A stretch of 64,000 nt of DNA, from contig NZ_MKZO01000009.1 in NCBI RefSeq assembly GCF_001941965.1, forward strand, positions 62,001-126,000, given 5' to 3'. The position numbers and the translations under genes were made by a program. Position 1 is the stretch's first letter. The number at the start of each line of letters is the position of its first letter. The notes under the pieces are model-generated. The model searched no databases and was not told where the DNA came from. It was given only the letters and a program-made list of their open reading frames with translations. This document shows positions 39,905 to 51,735 of this stretch, in pieces. The stretch is from Pseudomonas putida. Its GTDB lineage: Bacteria; Pseudomonadota; Gammaproteobacteria; Pseudomonadales; Pseudomonadaceae.

Positions 39905-40714
39905 ATGCTCACACACGCCCTGCGCTATTTCTGCGTGCTGGTCGCGCTGTTCCTGCTTATCTCCTGCACCATCAGCCCCGATGACCCAGGGCGCAGCGTG
40001 GTCCTGCGCCTGCAGCAGCGCTTCGACGATACCCGGCCGGAGTGCGCCGATGGCAGCGCGGCGATCAACTGCAACGGCGTCATCATCCGCGCCATCCGTG
40101 ATTCGTCCAACCCGGCGTTCTGGAACCCCAGTCCGGAGAATGTCGAGCGCAAGGGCGTGTCCTTTTCCTATCTCCGTAAGGATGTGGGCAATGAACGACT
40201 GGCGGGCGATGCCGGGTTGATCATGGCCCCGCTTGGGGAACCGAGCGGGCAGCCGCTCACGGTGAGGTGCGTATTTCCGCTGAATGCGGCGACTGACAGT
40301 CGTATCGAAAGTTGTGGCACGGAGCAGTTTCCGCTGCCTTGCCATCTCAGTGGGGTAGTGGATATTCCGAGCTGGCAGGCGCACTTTGCCGAGTACACAG
40401 GAACCAAAGCCTGCTACTTCGAGCCCACGGCGCGGTGGTTCCAGTTCAGTATCGACGTGCGCCAGCACTTCCCGCATCCAGTGCATCGTACCCTGTGGAA
40501 TGAGGTGGTGATTGCACCGTGGCCGGAGAACATCCCCGACAAACTGCCTTTGGAGGCGCTGTATTACAGCGGCGAAGGCCTGGAAAGGGCAAGGCAGATG
40601 CAGGACAGCTTCATGGCCGCGACCGGGAAATTCATTCCCATCGTCAGGATCGATCTGACCAGGACGCCGGTGTTCTATTACGAGCCGAAGGATCAAAGGG
40701 TGCAGCCAAACTAA
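39905..40714 (+). CDS. Lipoprotein resembling halovibrin HvnA
   Basis: A 269-residue protein with a signal and lipobox: MLTHALRYFCVLVALFLLISCTIS (Cys near residue 21). The mature part has recurring cysteines (PECADGSAAINCNGV; VRCVFPLNAATDSRIESCGTEQFPLPC; ACYFEPT) that suggest disulfides and export. The pattern LRLQQRFDDTRPEC, NCNGVIIRAI and SNPAFWNPSP recalls pseudomonad proteins annotated halovibrin HvnA; in Vibrio fischeri halovibrins are secreted NAD+ glycohydrolases. I recognise this from memory only, and the enzymatic role here is unproven. ACGAGGA precedes the ATG. It ends 16 bases before a REP pair and converges on hemE. Confidence 0.55.
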   Translation: MLTHALRYFCVLVALFLLISCTISPDDPGRSVVLRLQQRFDDTRPECADGSAAINCNGVIIRAIRDSSNPAFWNPSPENVERKGVSFSYLRKDVGNERLAGDAGLIMAPLGEPSGQPLTVRCVFPLNAATDSRIESCGTEQFPLPCHLSGVVDIPSWQAHFAEYTGTKACYFEPTARWFQFSIDVRQHFPHPVHRTLWNEVVIAPWPENIPDKLPLEALYYSGEGLERARQMQDSFMAATGKFIPIVRIDLTRTPVFYYEPKDQRVQPN

Positions 40715-40729
40715 CTGGCGACGCCTAAA

Positions 40730-40805
40730 CCTGTGGGAGCTGGCTTGCCAGCGATTACGATGGTGGGCTCACTACCACAATCGCTGGCAAGCCAGCTCCC
40801 ACAGG
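40730..40805. repeat. REP inverted pair 6 (reverse order, short spacer)
   Basis: CCTGTGGGAGCTGGCTTGCC and its complement in arms at about 40730-40754 and 40780-40805 enclose a spacer of about 25 bases. It lies between the halovibrin-like gene and the 3' end of hemE and may serve as the hemE transcription stop. Confidence 0.88.
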
Positions 40806-40821
40806 GGACCGGGTTGCCCTG

Positions 40822-41886
40822 TCAGCCGTGATACTGGGCTGAAAGCTCATGCACCGCGTTGATGAACACGCCTGCGTGTTCCGGATCGACTTCCGGGGTA
40901 ATGCCGTGGCCCAGGTTGAACACATGGCCGCTGCCCTTGCCGTAGCTGGCGAGGATGCGCGCGACTTCGGCACGGATGGCTTCAGGCTTGGCGTAGAGCA
41001 CGGTCGGGTCCATGTTGCCCTGCAGGGCGACCTTGTCACCGACACGGCGACGGGCATCACCGATCTCGCAGGTCCAGTCCAGGCCCAGCGCATCGGCACC
41101 GGCTTCGGCGATGCTTTCCAGCCACAGGCCGCCGTTCTTGGTGAAGAGGATCACCGGCACCTTGCGCCCTTCGTGCTCGCGGATCAGGCCGCTGACGATC
41201 TTGCGCATGTAGGCCAGGGAGAACTCCTGGTACGCCGCCGCCGAGAGGTTGCCGCCCCAGGTGTCGAAGATCTGCACGGCTTGCGCGCCAGCGAGGATCT
41301 GCCCGTTGAGGTAGCTGGTAACCGACTGCGCCAGCTTGTCCAGCAACAGGTGCATGGCCTGCGGGTTGTCGTAGAGCATGGCCTTGGTCTTGCGGAAGTC
41401 TTTCGACGAGCCGCCTTCGACCATGTAGGTGGCCAGGGTCCAGGGGCTGCCGGAGAAGCCGATCAGCGGTACACGGCCATTCAGTTCGCGACGGATGGTG
41501 CTGACCGCGTCCATGACGTAACCGAGGTCCTTCTGCGGATCAGGGATCGGCAGTGCCTCGATGTCGGCCAGGGTGCTGACCACTTTCTTGAAGCGCGGGC
41601 CTTCGCCAGTCTCGAAGTACAAGCCCTGGCCCATGGCGTCGGGGATGGTGAGGATGTCGGAGAAGAGGATCGCGGCGTCCAGCGGGTAGCGGTCCAGCGG
41701 CTGCAGGGTCACTTCGCAGGCAAATTGCGGGTTCATGCACAGGCTCATGAAATCCCCGGCCTTGGCGCGGCTGGCGCGGTACTCCGGGAGATAACGGCCG
41801 GCCTGGCGCATCATCCACACCGGGGTGACGTCTACAGGTTGCTTGAGCAGCGCACGGAGGAAACGATCATTCTTCAAGGCAGTCAT
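40822..41886 (-). CDS. hemE: Uroporphyrinogen decarboxylase
   Basis: A 354-residue cytoplasmic enzyme that removes four carboxyl groups from uroporphyrinogen III to give coproporphyrinogen III in heme synthesis. Signatures are [16 protein letters not shown] at ~22-37 with the conserved Arg residues, [14 protein letters not shown] (~79-92) holding the catalytic Asp, [16 protein letters not shown] near 143-158 and [16 protein letters not shown] near 322-337. It follows gltD on the same strand with a terminator between them, which matches the order in other pseudomonads. Confidence 0.97.
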   Translation of the reverse strand: MTALKNDRFLRALLKQPVDVTPVWMMRQAGRYLPEYRASRAKAGDFMSLCMNPQFACEVTLQPLDRYPLDAAILFSDILTIPDAMGQGLYFETGEGPRFKKVVSTLADIEALPIPDPQKDLGYVMDAVSTIRRELNGRVPLIGFSGSPWTLATYMVEGGSSKDFRKTKAMLYDNPQAMHLLLDKLAQSVTSYLNGQILAGAQAVQIFDTWGGNLSAAAYQEFSLAYMRKIVSGLIREHEGRKVPVILFTKNGGLWLESIAEAGADALGLDWTCEIGDARRRVGDKVALQGNMDPTVLYAKPEAIRAEVARILASYGKGSGHVFNLGHGITPEVDPEHAGVFINAVHELSAQYHG

Positions 41887-41933
41887 GTCGGCATCCGGAA
41901 AAAAAGTGCGGGCATTTTCTCAGACGGGCAAAG

Positions 41934-41962
41934 AAAAGGCACGGTACTAACCGTGCCTTTTC
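41934..41962. terminator. Terminator between gltD and hemE
   Basis: The stem AAAAGGCACGGT / ACCGTGCCTTTT with a 5-base loop lies about 40 bases beyond the gltD stop on the minus strand and 48 bases before the hemE start, followed by T-rich sequence. Confidence 0.85.
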
Positions 41963-42004
41963 TCTATCGGGTGCCGTGGGTCAATAGTTTTCTCTGTTGA
42001 GAAA

Positions 42005-43426
<1,422 letters not shown>

Positions 43427-43442
43427 TCAAAACCTCTATACA

Positions 43443-43542
43443 GCAGCTGCAAGCTATAAGCTGCAAGCCGCAAGTCGATCACTAATGCCCGGCAAACCTC
43501 GTACTGCTTCACTTGCAGCTTGAGGCTTGCCACTTGCAGCTG
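43443..43542. repeat. Inverted repeat between gltB and gltD
   Basis: GCAGCTGCAAGCTATAAGCTGCAAGC-type sequence at 43443-43475 (read as two overlapping units) is largely complementary to CTTGCAGCTTGAGGCTTGCC... at 43511-43542. It belongs to the same sequence family as the repeat between betB and betA. The repeat begins directly after the gltB stop on the minus strand. Confidence 0.7.
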
Positions 43543-43544
43543 CT

Positions 43545-46500
43545 TTATTGCGGGTTGGCCCGGGTGCTGGAGAGCAGGTTCTTCAGGTTCGCCGCCTTCG
43601 GCTTGACCAGCCAGAAGCGACGAACGTAGTCGTCCAGGTTTTCCCAGAGCTCGCGGCCCCATGCACTACCGGTTTCTTCGACGTACTCGGTCAGCACGCG
43701 GTGCAGATGGCTGCGGTAAGCCTCCATCGCCTCGCCGGTGATCCGCTGGATTTCCACCAGTTCATGGTTCAGCTTGTCGACAAAGCTGTTGTCCATGTCC
43801 AGCACGTAGGCGAAACCGCCGGTCATGCCAGAGCCGAAGTTGTAGCCGGTCTTGCCCAGGACGCAGACAAAACCACCGGTCATGTATTCGCAGCAGTGAT
43901 CGCCAGTGCCTTCGACGATGGCGTGGGCACCGGAGTTGCGCACCGCGAAACGCTCGCCCGCGGTACCGGCGGCGAACAGCTTGCCGCCAGTGGCGCCGTA
44001 CAGGCAGGTGTTACCGACAATGGCGCTGTCCTGGGTGGCAAACGGGCTGCCGGCTGGCGGCACGATGGTCAGCTTGCCACCGGTCATGCCCTTGCCGACG
44101 TAGTCGTTGGCGTCGCCTTCCAGGTGCATGTTCAGACCACCGGCGTTCCACACGCCGAAGCTCTGGCCAGCAGTGCCCTTGAAGCGGAAGGTGATCGGCG
44201 CCTTGGCCATGCCCTGGTTGCCGTGCAGGCGGGCGATTTCCCCGGAGATCCGTGCGCCGATGGAACGGTCGCAGTTGCAGATATCCAGCTCGAACTCGCC
44301 GCCGCTCTGGTCGCGAATGGCTGGCAGCGCCATCTCGACCATCTTCTCGGCCAGGGTGCCCTTGTCGAAGGGCGGGTTGCGGTCGACCTCGCAGAACTGC
44401 GGTTTGTCGGCCGGCACGTGGGCGCTGCCCAGCAGCGGGCTGAGGTCGAGGTGTTTCTGCTTCTCGGTTTCACCCGGGAGCATTTCCAGCAGGTCGGTAC
44501 GCCCGATCAGCTCACCGAGGCTGCGCACGCCCAGCCTGGCCAGCCACTCACGGGTTTCCTCGGCGATATAGGTGAAGAAGTTCACCACCATTTCGACGGT
44601 ACCGATGTAGTGGTCCTTGCGCAGCTTGTCGTTCTGGGTGGCTACGCCGGTGGCGCAGTTGTTCAGGTGGCAGATGCGCAGGTATTTGCAGCCCAGGGCG
44701 ATCATCGGCGCGGTGCCGAAGCCGAAGCTTTCGGCGCCGAGGATGGCCGCCTTGATCACGTCGAGGCCGGTTTTCAGGCCACCGTCGGTCTGTACCCGGA
44801 CCTTGCCGCGCAGGTCGTTGCCGCGCAGGGTCTGGTGGGTCTCGGCCAGGCCCAGTTCCCACGGGGCGCCGGCGTACTTGATCGAGGTCAGCGGCGAAGC
44901 ACCGGTACCGCCGTCATAACCGGAGATGGTGATGAGGTCGGCATAGGCCTTGGCCACACCGGCGGCGATGGTGCCGACCCCGGCTTCCGCCACCAGCTTG
45001 ACCGAAACCAGCGCCTGCGGGTTGACCTGCTTGAGGTCGAAGATCAGCTGCGAGAGGTCTTCGATCGAGTAGATGTCGTGGTGCGGCGGAGGCGAGATCA
45101 GGGTCACGCCCGGCACGGCATAGCGCAGCTTGGCGATCAGGCCGTTGACCTTGCCGCCTGGCAGCTGGCCGCCTTCGCCCGGCTTGGCACCCTGGGCCAC
45201 CTTGATCTGCAGCACTTCGGCGTTGACCAGGTACTCGGGGGTGACGCCGAAACGCCCGGTGGCGACCTGCTTGATTTTCGAACTGCGGATAGTGCCGTAG
45301 CGCGATGGATCTTCGCCGCCCTCACCGGAGTTGGAGCGCGCGCCCAGGCGGTTCATCGCCTCGGCCAGGGCTTCGTGGGCTTCCGGCGAGAGTGCGCCGA
45401 GGGAGATACCGGCGGAGTCGAAGCGCTGCAGGATGGCTTCCAGCGGTTCGATCTCGCTGAGGTCCAGGGCCTGGTCGGCGGTCTTGACCTTGAGCAGGTC
45501 GCGGATCATCGACACCGGACGGTTGTCCACCAGCGCGGTGTATTCCTTGAACTTGGCGTAGTCGCCCTGCTGCACGGCAGCTTGCAGGGTGTTGACCACG
45601 TCAGGGTTGTAGGCGTGGTATTCGCCACCGTGGACGAACTTCAGCAGGCCGCCCTGCTGGATCGGCTTGCGCGCGCTCCAGGCTTCGGCAGCGAGCAGTT
45701 TCTGCTCGTTCTCGATGTCGACGAAGCGTGCGCCTTTCAGGCGGCTCGGAACGCCACGGAAGCTCAGGTTGACCACTTCCTCGGACAGGCCGACCGCTTC
45801 GAACAGTTGCGCGCCGCGGTACGAGCCAATGGTGGAGATGCCCATCTTCGACAGGATCTTCAGCAGGCCCTTGGAGATGCCCTTGCGGTAGTACTTGAAA
45901 ACTTCGTCCAGGTCGCCCAGTACTTCGCCGGTGCGGATCAGGTCGGCCAGCACTTCATAGGCCAGGTACGGGTAGACGGCGGACGCACCGAAACCGAGCA
46001 GCACGGCGAAGTGATGCGGGTCACGGGCGGTCGCGGTTTCCACGAGGATGTTGCTGTCGCAGCGCAGGCCCTTTTCGGTCAGGCGGTGGTGTACCGCGCC
46101 GACGGCCAGGGAGGCGTGGGCCGGCAGCTTGCCCGGAGCGATATGACGGTCGCTCAGCACCAGCTGGGTCTTGCCCGCGCGCACGGCTTCCTCGGCCTGG
46201 TCGGCGATGCTCAGCACCGCGGCTTCCAGACCCAGGCTTTCGTCGTAGTTGAGGTCGATCACGTGACGCTCGAAGCCTTCGCGCTCGAGGTTCATCAGCG
46301 AACGCCACTTGGCTGGCGAGATCACCGGCGAGCTGAGGATCACCCGGGAAGCGTGCTCCGGGGATTCCTGGAAGATGTTGCGCTCGGCACCGAGGCAGAT
46401 CTCCAGCGACATGACGATGGCTTCGCGCAGCGGGTCGATCGGCGGGTTGGTCACCTGGGCGAACTGCTGGCGGAAGTAGTCGTAGGTCGAACGCACGCGC

Positions 46501-47990
46501 TGCGACAGGATCGCCATCGGCGTGTCGTCGCCCATCGAGCCGACCGCTTCCTGGCCCTGCTCGCCGAGCGGACGCAGGACCTGGTCACGCTCTTCGAAGG
46601 TGACCTGGAACATCTTCATGTATTGCTTGAGCTGGTCGGCGTCGTAGCTGGCCACGCCCTGGTCGTCGCTGAGGTCGGCCTGGATGCGCAGGGCATTCTG
46701 GCGCAGCCAGCGCTTGTACGGGTGGCGCGACTTCAGGCGATCGTCGATGGCATTGGTATCGAGGATCTGCCCGGTCTCGGTGTCCACCGCGAAGATCTGC
46801 CCCGGGCCGACACGGCCCTTGGCGATCACGTCTTCCGGCTTGTAGTTCCACACGCCGATTTCCGAGGCCAGGGTGATGTAGCCATTCTTGGTGGTGACCC
46901 AGCGCGCCGGGCGCAGGCCGTTGCGGTCGAGCAGGCAGACCGCGTGGCGACCTTCGGTCATCACCACGCCGGCCGGGCCGTCCCACGGCTCCATGTGCAT
47001 GGAGTTGTATTCGTAGAAGGCGCGCAGGTCGGCGTCCATGGTTTCGACGTTCTGCCACGCTGGCGGGATGATCATCCGCACGCCGCGGAACAGGTCGATG
47101 CCGCCGGTGACCATGAGTTCGAGCATGTTGTCCATCGAGGACGAGTCGGAACCCACGCGGTTGACCAGCGGGCCGAGCTCTTCCAGGTCCGGGATCAGTT
47201 CGTTGGCGAACTTGGTGCGACGGGCCTGGGCCCAGTTGCGGTTACCGGTGATGGTGTTGATCTCGCCGTTGTGGGCGAGGAAGCGGAACGGCTGCGCCAG
47301 CGGCCATTTCGGCAGGGTGTTGGTGGAGAAGCGCTGGTGGAACACGCAGATCGCGGTCTGCAGGCGCTCGTCACCCAGGTCCGGATAGAAGGCGGCGAGG
47401 TCCGCCGGCATCATCAGGCCCTTATAGATGATGGTCTTGTGCGAGAAGCTGCAGATGTAGTGGTCGCTGTCTTCGGCGTTGGCCACCGAGGAGCGACGAC
47501 GGGCGCTGAACAGCTTGATGGCGAATTCCTGATCGCTCAGGCCTTCACCGCCGATGAACACCTGCTCGATCTGCGGCAGGCGCTCCAGGGCCAGGCGGCC
47601 GAGGACGCTGGTGTCGATCGGCACCTGGCGCCAGCCGACCAGTTGCAGGCCGGCGGCGAGGATTTCGCGATTCATGTTTTCGCGAGCGGCTTCGGCCTTG
47701 GCGGCGTTCTGGTTGAAGAACACCATGCCCACGGCGTACTGCTTGGGCAATTCAGTGCCGAAGGTCTCCTGGGCGATGGCGCGCAGGAACTGGTCGGGCT
47801 TCTGCATCAGCAGGCCGCAACCGTCACCGGTCTTGCCGTCGGCGTTGATCCCACCGCGGTGGGTCATGCAGGTCAGGGCTTCGATAGCCGTTTGCAAAAG
47901 GTGGTGGCTGGGTTCGCCCGTCATGTGGGCGATCAGACCGAATCCACAGTTGTCCTTGAATTCTTCGGGATGGTACAGACCTGTTTTCAT
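43545..47990 (-). CDS. gltB: Glutamate synthase large subunit (NADPH-dependent)
   Basis: The ATG at 47990 gives 1481 residues. The start [19 protein letters not shown] places the N-terminal nucleophile Cys at residue 15, meaning a 14-residue propeptide is removed. The class II glutamine amidotransferase domain runs to ~residue 400, followed by the central domain and the FMN-binding synthase domain ([47 protein letters not shown] at ~1000-1100) and a 3Fe-4S cluster ([13 protein letters not shown] near 1110). The C-terminal right-handed beta-helix ([39 protein letters not shown]) ends near 1400. Together with GltD it forms the main ammonium-assimilating glutamate supply. An upstream in-frame start at 48047 lacks family similarity. 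Confidence 0.97.
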   Translation of the reverse strand: MKTGLYHPEEFKDNCGFGLIAHMTGEPSHHLLQTAIEALTCMTHRGGINADGKTGDGCGLLMQKPDQFLRAIAQETFGTELPKQYAVGMVFFNQNAAKAEAARENMNREILAAGLQLVGWRQVPIDTSVLGRLALERLPQIEQVFIGGEGLSDQEFAIKLFSARRRSSVANAEDSDHYICSFSHKTIIYKGLMMPADLAAFYPDLGDERLQTAICVFHQRFSTNTLPKWPLAQPFRFLAHNGEINTITGNRNWAQARRTKFANELIPDLEELGPLVNRVGSDSSSMDNMLELMVTGGIDLFRGVRMIIPPAWQNVETMDADLRAFYEYNSMHMEPWDGPAGVVMTEGRHAVCLLDRNGLRPARWVTTKNGYITLASEIGVWNYKPEDVIAKGRVGPGQIFAVDTETGQILDTNAIDDRLKSRHPYKRWLRQNALRIQADLSDDQGVASYDADQLKQYMKMFQVTFEERDQVLRPLGEQGQEAVGSMGDDTPMAILSQRVRSTYDYFRQQFAQVTNPPIDPLREAIVMSLEICLGAERNIFQESPEHASRVILSSPVISPAKWRSLMNLEREGFERHVIDLNYDESLGLEAAVLSIADQAEEAVRAGKTQLVLSDRHIAPGKLPAHASLAVGAVHHRLTEKGLRCDSNILVETATARDPHHFAVLLGFGASAVYPYLAYEVLADLIRTGEVLGDLDEVFKYYRKGISKGLLKILSKMGISTIGSYRGAQLFEAVGLSEEVVNLSFRGVPSRLKGARFVDIENEQKLLAAEAWSARKPIQQGGLLKFVHGGEYHAYNPDVVNTLQAAVQQGDYAKFKEYTALVDNRPVSMIRDLLKVKTADQALDLSEIEPLEAILQRFDSAGISLGALSPEAHEALAEAMNRLGARSNSGEGGEDPSRYGTIRSSKIKQVATGRFGVTPEYLVNAEVLQIKVAQGAKPGEGGQLPGGKVNGLIAKLRYAVPGVTLISPPPHHDIYSIEDLSQLIFDLKQVNPQALVSVKLVAEAGVGTIAAGVAKAYADLITISGYDGGTGASPLTSIKYAGAPWELGLAETHQTLRGNDLRGKVRVQTDGGLKTGLDVIKAAILGAESFGFGTAPMIALGCKYLRICHLNNCATGVATQNDKLRKDHYIGTVEMVVNFFTYIAEETREWLARLGVRSLGELIGRTDLLEMLPGETEKQKHLDLSPLLGSAHVPADKPQFCEVDRNPPFDKGTLAEKMVEMALPAIRDQSGGEFELDICNCDRSIGARISGEIARLHGNQGMAKAPITFRFKGTAGQSFGVWNAGGLNMHLEGDANDYVGKGMTGGKLTIVPPAGSPFATQDSAIVGNTCLYGATGGKLFAAGTAGERFAVRNSGAHAIVEGTGDHCCEYMTGGFVCVLGKTGYNFGSGMTGGFAYVLDMDNSFVDKLNHELVEIQRITGEAMEAYRSHLHRVLTEYVEETGSAWGRELWENLDDYVRRFWLVKPKAANLKNLLSSTRANPQ

Positions 47991-48360
47991 AGACACTTTC
48001 TCACCAGGTTCGCCTCTCACAAAGGCAAATCTTTTTAATTCAACCACTTACCATCCACGCCGAACGGACGTCAGCTTTGCGGGGGGCAATACGGGTGCCA
48101 TTGTTGCACGGCGACAGTGAATCCCACAAATTTGATGACGAATCATCGAAAATCCATGTCGCATTTTTGAATGTTTTTAAGCGAGCGCCGTGGTAACGGC
48201 TTGGCTTGAGTCTGAAGCGTTTCAGCCTGGACTGCAAGAAGGGCTTGTGGCCGGCAGTCTGGGACAGAAAAGCCTGCCGTGCATATGCACAGCAGGCTGC
48301 CTGTGGAATCAGAGGTTGATCAGGCGGCGGGGGTAGGTGCCGCCCGGATCAGGCTATTAA
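47991..48360. other. damX-gltB intergenic region
   Basis: This 370-base stretch without a gene holds the damX terminator at 48268-48297 and, between about 48000 and 48260, the leader and promoter of gltB (minus strand). This part is clearly richer in A/T than the genes around it. No operator or riboswitch-like structure was recognised by eye. Confidence 0.65.
48268..48297 (-). terminator. Terminator after damX
   Basis: The stem AGCCTGC / GCAGGCT encloses an inner palindrome GTGCATATGCAC; on the minus strand the hairpin is followed by TTTTC. It lies about 65 bases beyond the damX stop and separates the pil-aro-damX operon from gltBD. Confidence 0.75.
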
Positions 48361-49998
48361 TTAGCGCGTCGCAGCGAGCTCTTGTTGGACGCTTGCGACA
48401 GTGCGAGGCCAAGGTTTACCAGCCTGGACCTTGGCTGGCAAGGCTTTGATGGCATTCAGTGCTGCATCACGGCTGGAGAAGCTGCCATAGGTGATGACAT
48501 ACAGCGGCTTGCCCTGCAGGTTTTTCTTGAAGTAGCGATAGTCGCCACCCTGGGCTTTCACGTAGGCCTGGGCGGTGGCTTCCGAACTGGTGCCGAGGAT
48601 CTGCACTACGTAGTTGCCCGGGGCCTGGGAACCGTACCAGCCACTGCCAGCGCCGCCGGCTGCCGGTTTGGCTGCCGGTTTTTCCGCTGGCTTGACTGCC
48701 GGAGCGGCAGGTTTGGCGACAGCGACCTCGGCAGGCTTCGCGGCAGGTGCAACCGGCTTGGTCGAAGACGGCACAGCGGTTTGATGACTCGGTGCAACCG
48801 GCTGGGCGGAAGCGAGGGTCTGCGACTGGACTGGCTGGGCCGGCGTCGGTGCAGGACCTGCGACAGCGCCCTCGGGCGGCGCGATGGTGGTCACGGTTGG
48901 CGGCTGCAGCGCGGTATTGCCGGCCGGACCACCTTCTTCACCCTCGTTCATGCCGGTGGATTCCGCCAGCGGACCGCGCATCACCGGCTGGGACTGACCC
49001 ACCAGTGGCAGCGGCATCGGCTGCGACGAGCCGGCGAATTCGATCGCCGGGCCGCCATTGTTGTTCGGTTGGGCGTTGCTTGGCTGGCCCTGGCCCAGCG
49101 GCAGTTGCGCCTGCTCGGCAGGTGCGCTGGTCTTGGGCTGGTCGCCTTTCTTCGGCATCAGCACGGCAGCGCCGACGGCGACGAGTACCACGGCAGACAG
49201 TGCCAGCACATGTTTCTTCGGCATAGTGAACCCCACTGATGGTCGCTTCGCCGTCGAGCGGCTGGCGATCATGGCTTCGATCAAGGTATCGCGGGCGACC
49301 TGGTTGATGTTCCCGGGCCAGCCTTCGGAGTTTTGCTGGATATCGGCGATCTGCTCGGCCGTGAACACCTCGATGCCGCGACCTGCGCCTTCCAGACGCT
49401 GCTCCAGGTATTCCCGGGTCTCGTCTTCGCTGTAGGGCTGCAACTCGATGACATGGAAGCGCTCCTCTTCGATCTCCAGCGCATCCAGGCTGGTGATCAG
49501 CGAAGGCTCGCCGAACAGGAACACGTGGGGACGACCCTCAGCGGTGCCCGCCGCCAGTTCCAGCAACGCTTGGAGCGCCGATTCGCCAAGTTGTTCCGCA
49601 TCGTCCACCAGCAAGTAGACTTCCTGGCCGGTCAGGCCAAGCTGCACGACCTGGGACAGGATCGGCTGGACCTCGGCCGTGGCCACGTTCAACGACTGCG
49701 CCACCTGGGCCAGCACGCTCGCCGCATCGCTGGCGCCACGAGCGGAAATCACCACGCTCTGCACCGACTGCTTGTTGGTGCTGGCGACCAGGGCCTGGCG
49801 CAGCAGGGTCTTGCCGCTGCCCTGCGGGCCGGTCACCACCAGCAACAGCTGGCTGTAGCGGGCGAGGTGGTGCAGTTGCCCCAGTACCGGCTTGCGCTGG
49901 GCGGGGAAGAACTTGAACCCCGGAACGCGCGCGGCGAAGGGGTCGTGGTTCAGCTGGTAGTGGCCGAGAAAGGCCTCGTCGGCATGCAAACTAGTCAT
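48361..49998 (-). CDS. damX: DamX-like AAA+ SPOR-domain cell-division protein
   Basis: The ATG at 49998 gives 545 residues. The N-terminal ~255 residues are an ExeA/AAA-type ATPase domain: VVTGPQGSGKTLLRQAL (Walker A, ~residue 55-71) and VYLLVDDAEQL (Walker B, ~125-135). A single TM at about residues 262-282 (HVLALSAVVLVAVGAAVL) is followed by a Pro/Ala/Gln-rich periplasmic linker and a C-terminal SPOR domain (~residues 470-540: NYVVQILGTSSEATAQAYVKAQGGDYRYFKK) that binds septal glycan strands. In E. coli DamX lacks the ATPase domain; fusion with an AAA domain is usual in pseudomonads. It sits 17 bases after aroB as the last gene of the operon. Confidence 0.88.
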   Translation of the reverse strand: MTSLHADEAFLGHYQLNHDPFAARVPGFKFFPAQRKPVLGQLHHLARYSQLLLVVTGPQGSGKTLLRQALVASTNKQSVQSVVISARGASDAASVLAQVAQSLNVATAEVQPILSQVVQLGLTGQEVYLLVDDAEQLGESALQALLELAAGTAEGRPHVFLFGEPSLITSLDALEIEEERFHVIELQPYSEDETREYLEQRLEGAGRGIEVFTAEQIADIQQNSEGWPGNINQVARDTLIEAMIASRSTAKRPSVGFTMPKKHVLALSAVVLVAVGAAVLMPKKGDQPKTSAPAEQAQLPLGQGQPSNAQPNNNGGPAIEFAGSSQPMPLPLVGQSQPVMRGPLAESTGMNEGEEGGPAGNTALQPPTVTTIAPPEGAVAGPAPTPAQPVQSQTLASAQPVAPSHQTAVPSSTKPVAPAAKPAEVAVAKPAAPAVKPAEKPAAKPAAGGAGSGWYGSQAPGNYVVQILGTSSEATAQAYVKAQGGDYRYFKKNLQGKPLYVITYGSFSSRDAALNAIKALPAKVQAGKPWPRTVASVQQELAATR

Positions 49999-50014
49999 CG
50001 GGCTCTCATCGACC

Positions 50015-51112
50015 TCAAAGCTGGGCCACGATGGCAGGGTAGTCCGCTGCCAGCGTGGCCTGAAGAATCTCTTGCGGGTAGTCATCCGTGACCACGGCCT
50101 CGCCCAGCTTGCTCAGCAGGACCAGGCGCAGACGACCATCGAGTACTTTCTTGTCCACCGACATGTGCTGCATGAACTGCGCCGGGGTCATGTCCTGTGG
50201 TGGCACCACCGGCAGGCCGGCACGCTGCATCAGGCGAATGCCGCGGTCGCGGTCCTGCTGGCTGATCCAGCCCAGGCGCATGGACATTTCCAGGGCCATG
50301 ACCGTACCGGCCGCCACCGCTTCGCCGTGAAGCCACACACCATAGCCCATCTGGGTTTCGATCGCGTGGCCGAAGGTGTGGCCAAGGTTCAGCGTAGCGC
50401 GCACCCCGGACTCGCGTTCGTCAGCGCCGACCACGGCAGCCTTGGCCGCGCAGGAGCGACGGATGGCTTCGGTCAGCGCTGCGCCATCGAGGTTGCGCAG
50501 GGCATCGACGTTGTCTTCCAGCCAGCCGAGGAACGGCTCGTCGCAGATCAGGCCGTACTTGATCACTTCAGCCAGGCCCGCGGACAGCTCGCGCGGCGGC
50601 AGGGTGCGCAGGCTGGCGGTATCGATCAGCACCGCGTTGGGCTGATAGAAGGCGCCGACCATGTTCTTGCCCAGCGGGTGGTTGATGCCGGTCTTGCCGC
50701 CCACCGAGGAATCGACCTGGGACAGCAGGGTGGTCGGCACCTGGATGAAGTCGACACCGCGCTGGTAGCAAGCGGCGGCAAAGCCGGCCATATCGCCGAT
50801 TACCCCGCCGCCGAGGGCGACGACCGTGGTACGGCGATCATGCCGTGCAGTGAGCAGGGCATCGAAGATCAGTTGCAGGGTTTCCCAGTTCTTGTGGGAC
50901 TCGCCGTCCGGCAGGACCACCGGCAGCACCTTGTAGGCCCCCAGGGTCTGGCTGAGGCGCTCCAGATACAGCGGCGCGACGGTCTCGTTGGAAACGATGG
51001 CGACCTGCCGGCCGGCAATATGCGGCGCCAGCAGTTCAGGTTGGTCCAGCAGCCCTTCACCGATGTAGATCGGGTAGCTGCGTTCGCCCAGGTCGACCTT
51101 AAGTGTCTGCAT
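50015..51112 (-). CDS. aroB: 3-dehydroquinate synthase
   Basis: A 365-residue shikimate-pathway enzyme converting DAHP to 3-dehydroquinate with NAD+ and a divalent metal. The ATG at 51112 follows GGGGA and starts [22 protein letters not shown]. Motifs are [60 protein letters not shown] around residues 97-160 (read in parts) with the catalytic Lys and Asp residues, and [11 protein letters not shown] near residue 258-268 with two metal-binding His. It is located between aroK and damX, the standard order in gammaproteobacteria. Confidence 0.97.
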   Translation of the reverse strand: MQTLKVDLGERSYPIYIGEGLLDQPELLAPHIAGRQVAIVSNETVAPLYLERLSQTLGAYKVLPVVLPDGESHKNWETLQLIFDALLTARHDRRTTVVALGGGVIGDMAGFAAACYQRGVDFIQVPTTLLSQVDSSVGGKTGINHPLGKNMVGAFYQPNAVLIDTASLRTLPPRELSAGLAEVIKYGLICDEPFLGWLEDNVDALRNLDGAALTEAIRRSCAAKAAVVGADERESGVRATLNLGHTFGHAIETQMGYGVWLHGEAVAAGTVMALEMSMRLGWISQQDRDRGIRLMQRAGLPVVPPQDMTPAQFMQHMSVDKKVLDGRLRLVLLSKLGEAVVTDDYPQEILQATLAADYPAIVAQL

Positions 51113-51212
51113 GTATCCCCACAAAGAACGAAGACGCGGACTGGAAGTCCCGGTCCGCGTGATAACAAAGTGCCCTGTCAGAGCATGACTGGTCGCCGAG
51201 GATAATCATGCG

Positions 51213-51731
51213 TCAGCGGGGCGGCAACTTCTGCAAGCGTTCGAGAATATCCAGCACCACCATGCGTGGTGGCCGTTCGTCGGTTTCCACCACCAGGTCG
51301 GCGATCTCCCGGTACAGCGGATCACGCAGCGCCAGCAGGTTGCGCAGGGTTTCCTCGGGATTGGCAGTGCGCAGCAAGGGGCGATTGCGGTCACGGGCGG
51401 TACGCCCGACCTGCTGTTCCACCGAAGCATGCAGGTAGATGACGCGGCCGCCATCATGCAGCGCCTTGCGGTTGGCATCGCGCATCACCGCGCCACCACC
51501 GGTGGCCAGGACCACGCCGTCGGCCGCGCACAGCTCGGCGATCATGGCCTGCTCGCGATCGCGAAAGCCCGGCTCGCCTTCCTTGTCGAAGATCCACGGG
51601 ATATTGGCACCCGTGCGCAATTCAATTTCCTTGTCGGAATCCTTGAAAGGCAGGCGCAGTTCTTTGGCAAGCAGGCGGCCGATGGTGCTTTTGCCAGCAC
51701 CCATCGGCCCAACAAGTATCAAATTTCGCAC
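51213..51731 (-). CDS. aroK: Shikimate kinase I
   Basis: A 172-residue kinase that phosphorylates shikimate at the 3-hydroxyl. Walker A is [17 protein letters not shown] at residues 3-19; DSDKEIE near residue 32-38 binds shikimate (Asp), and the lid region is [11 protein letters not shown] near residue 116. ATGGGAVMR near residue 77-85 is the shikimate-binding GGG. It starts 4 bases after the pilQ stop and precedes aroB by 100 bases. Confidence 0.97.
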   Translation of the reverse strand: MRNLILVGPMGAGKSTIGRLLAKELRLPFKDSDKEIELRTGANIPWIFDKEGEPGFRDREQAMIAELCAADGVVLATGGGAVMRDANRKALHDGGRVIYLHASVEQQVGRTARDRNRPLLRTANPEETLRNLLALRDPLYREIADLVVETDERPPRMVVLDILERLQKLPPR

Positions 51732-51735
51732 AGAA

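Noticed and set aside
43527-48038. A 1503-codon open frame on the plus strand
   Set aside because: It lies wholly antisense to gltB, in a codon register where high GC at third positions removes stops. Its translation is Val/Gly/His/Arg-rich without any family motif.
48361-49998. AAA ATPase considered as a defence or secretion (ExeA) protein
   Set aside because: The C-terminal SPOR domain and position after aroK-aroB identify DamX.
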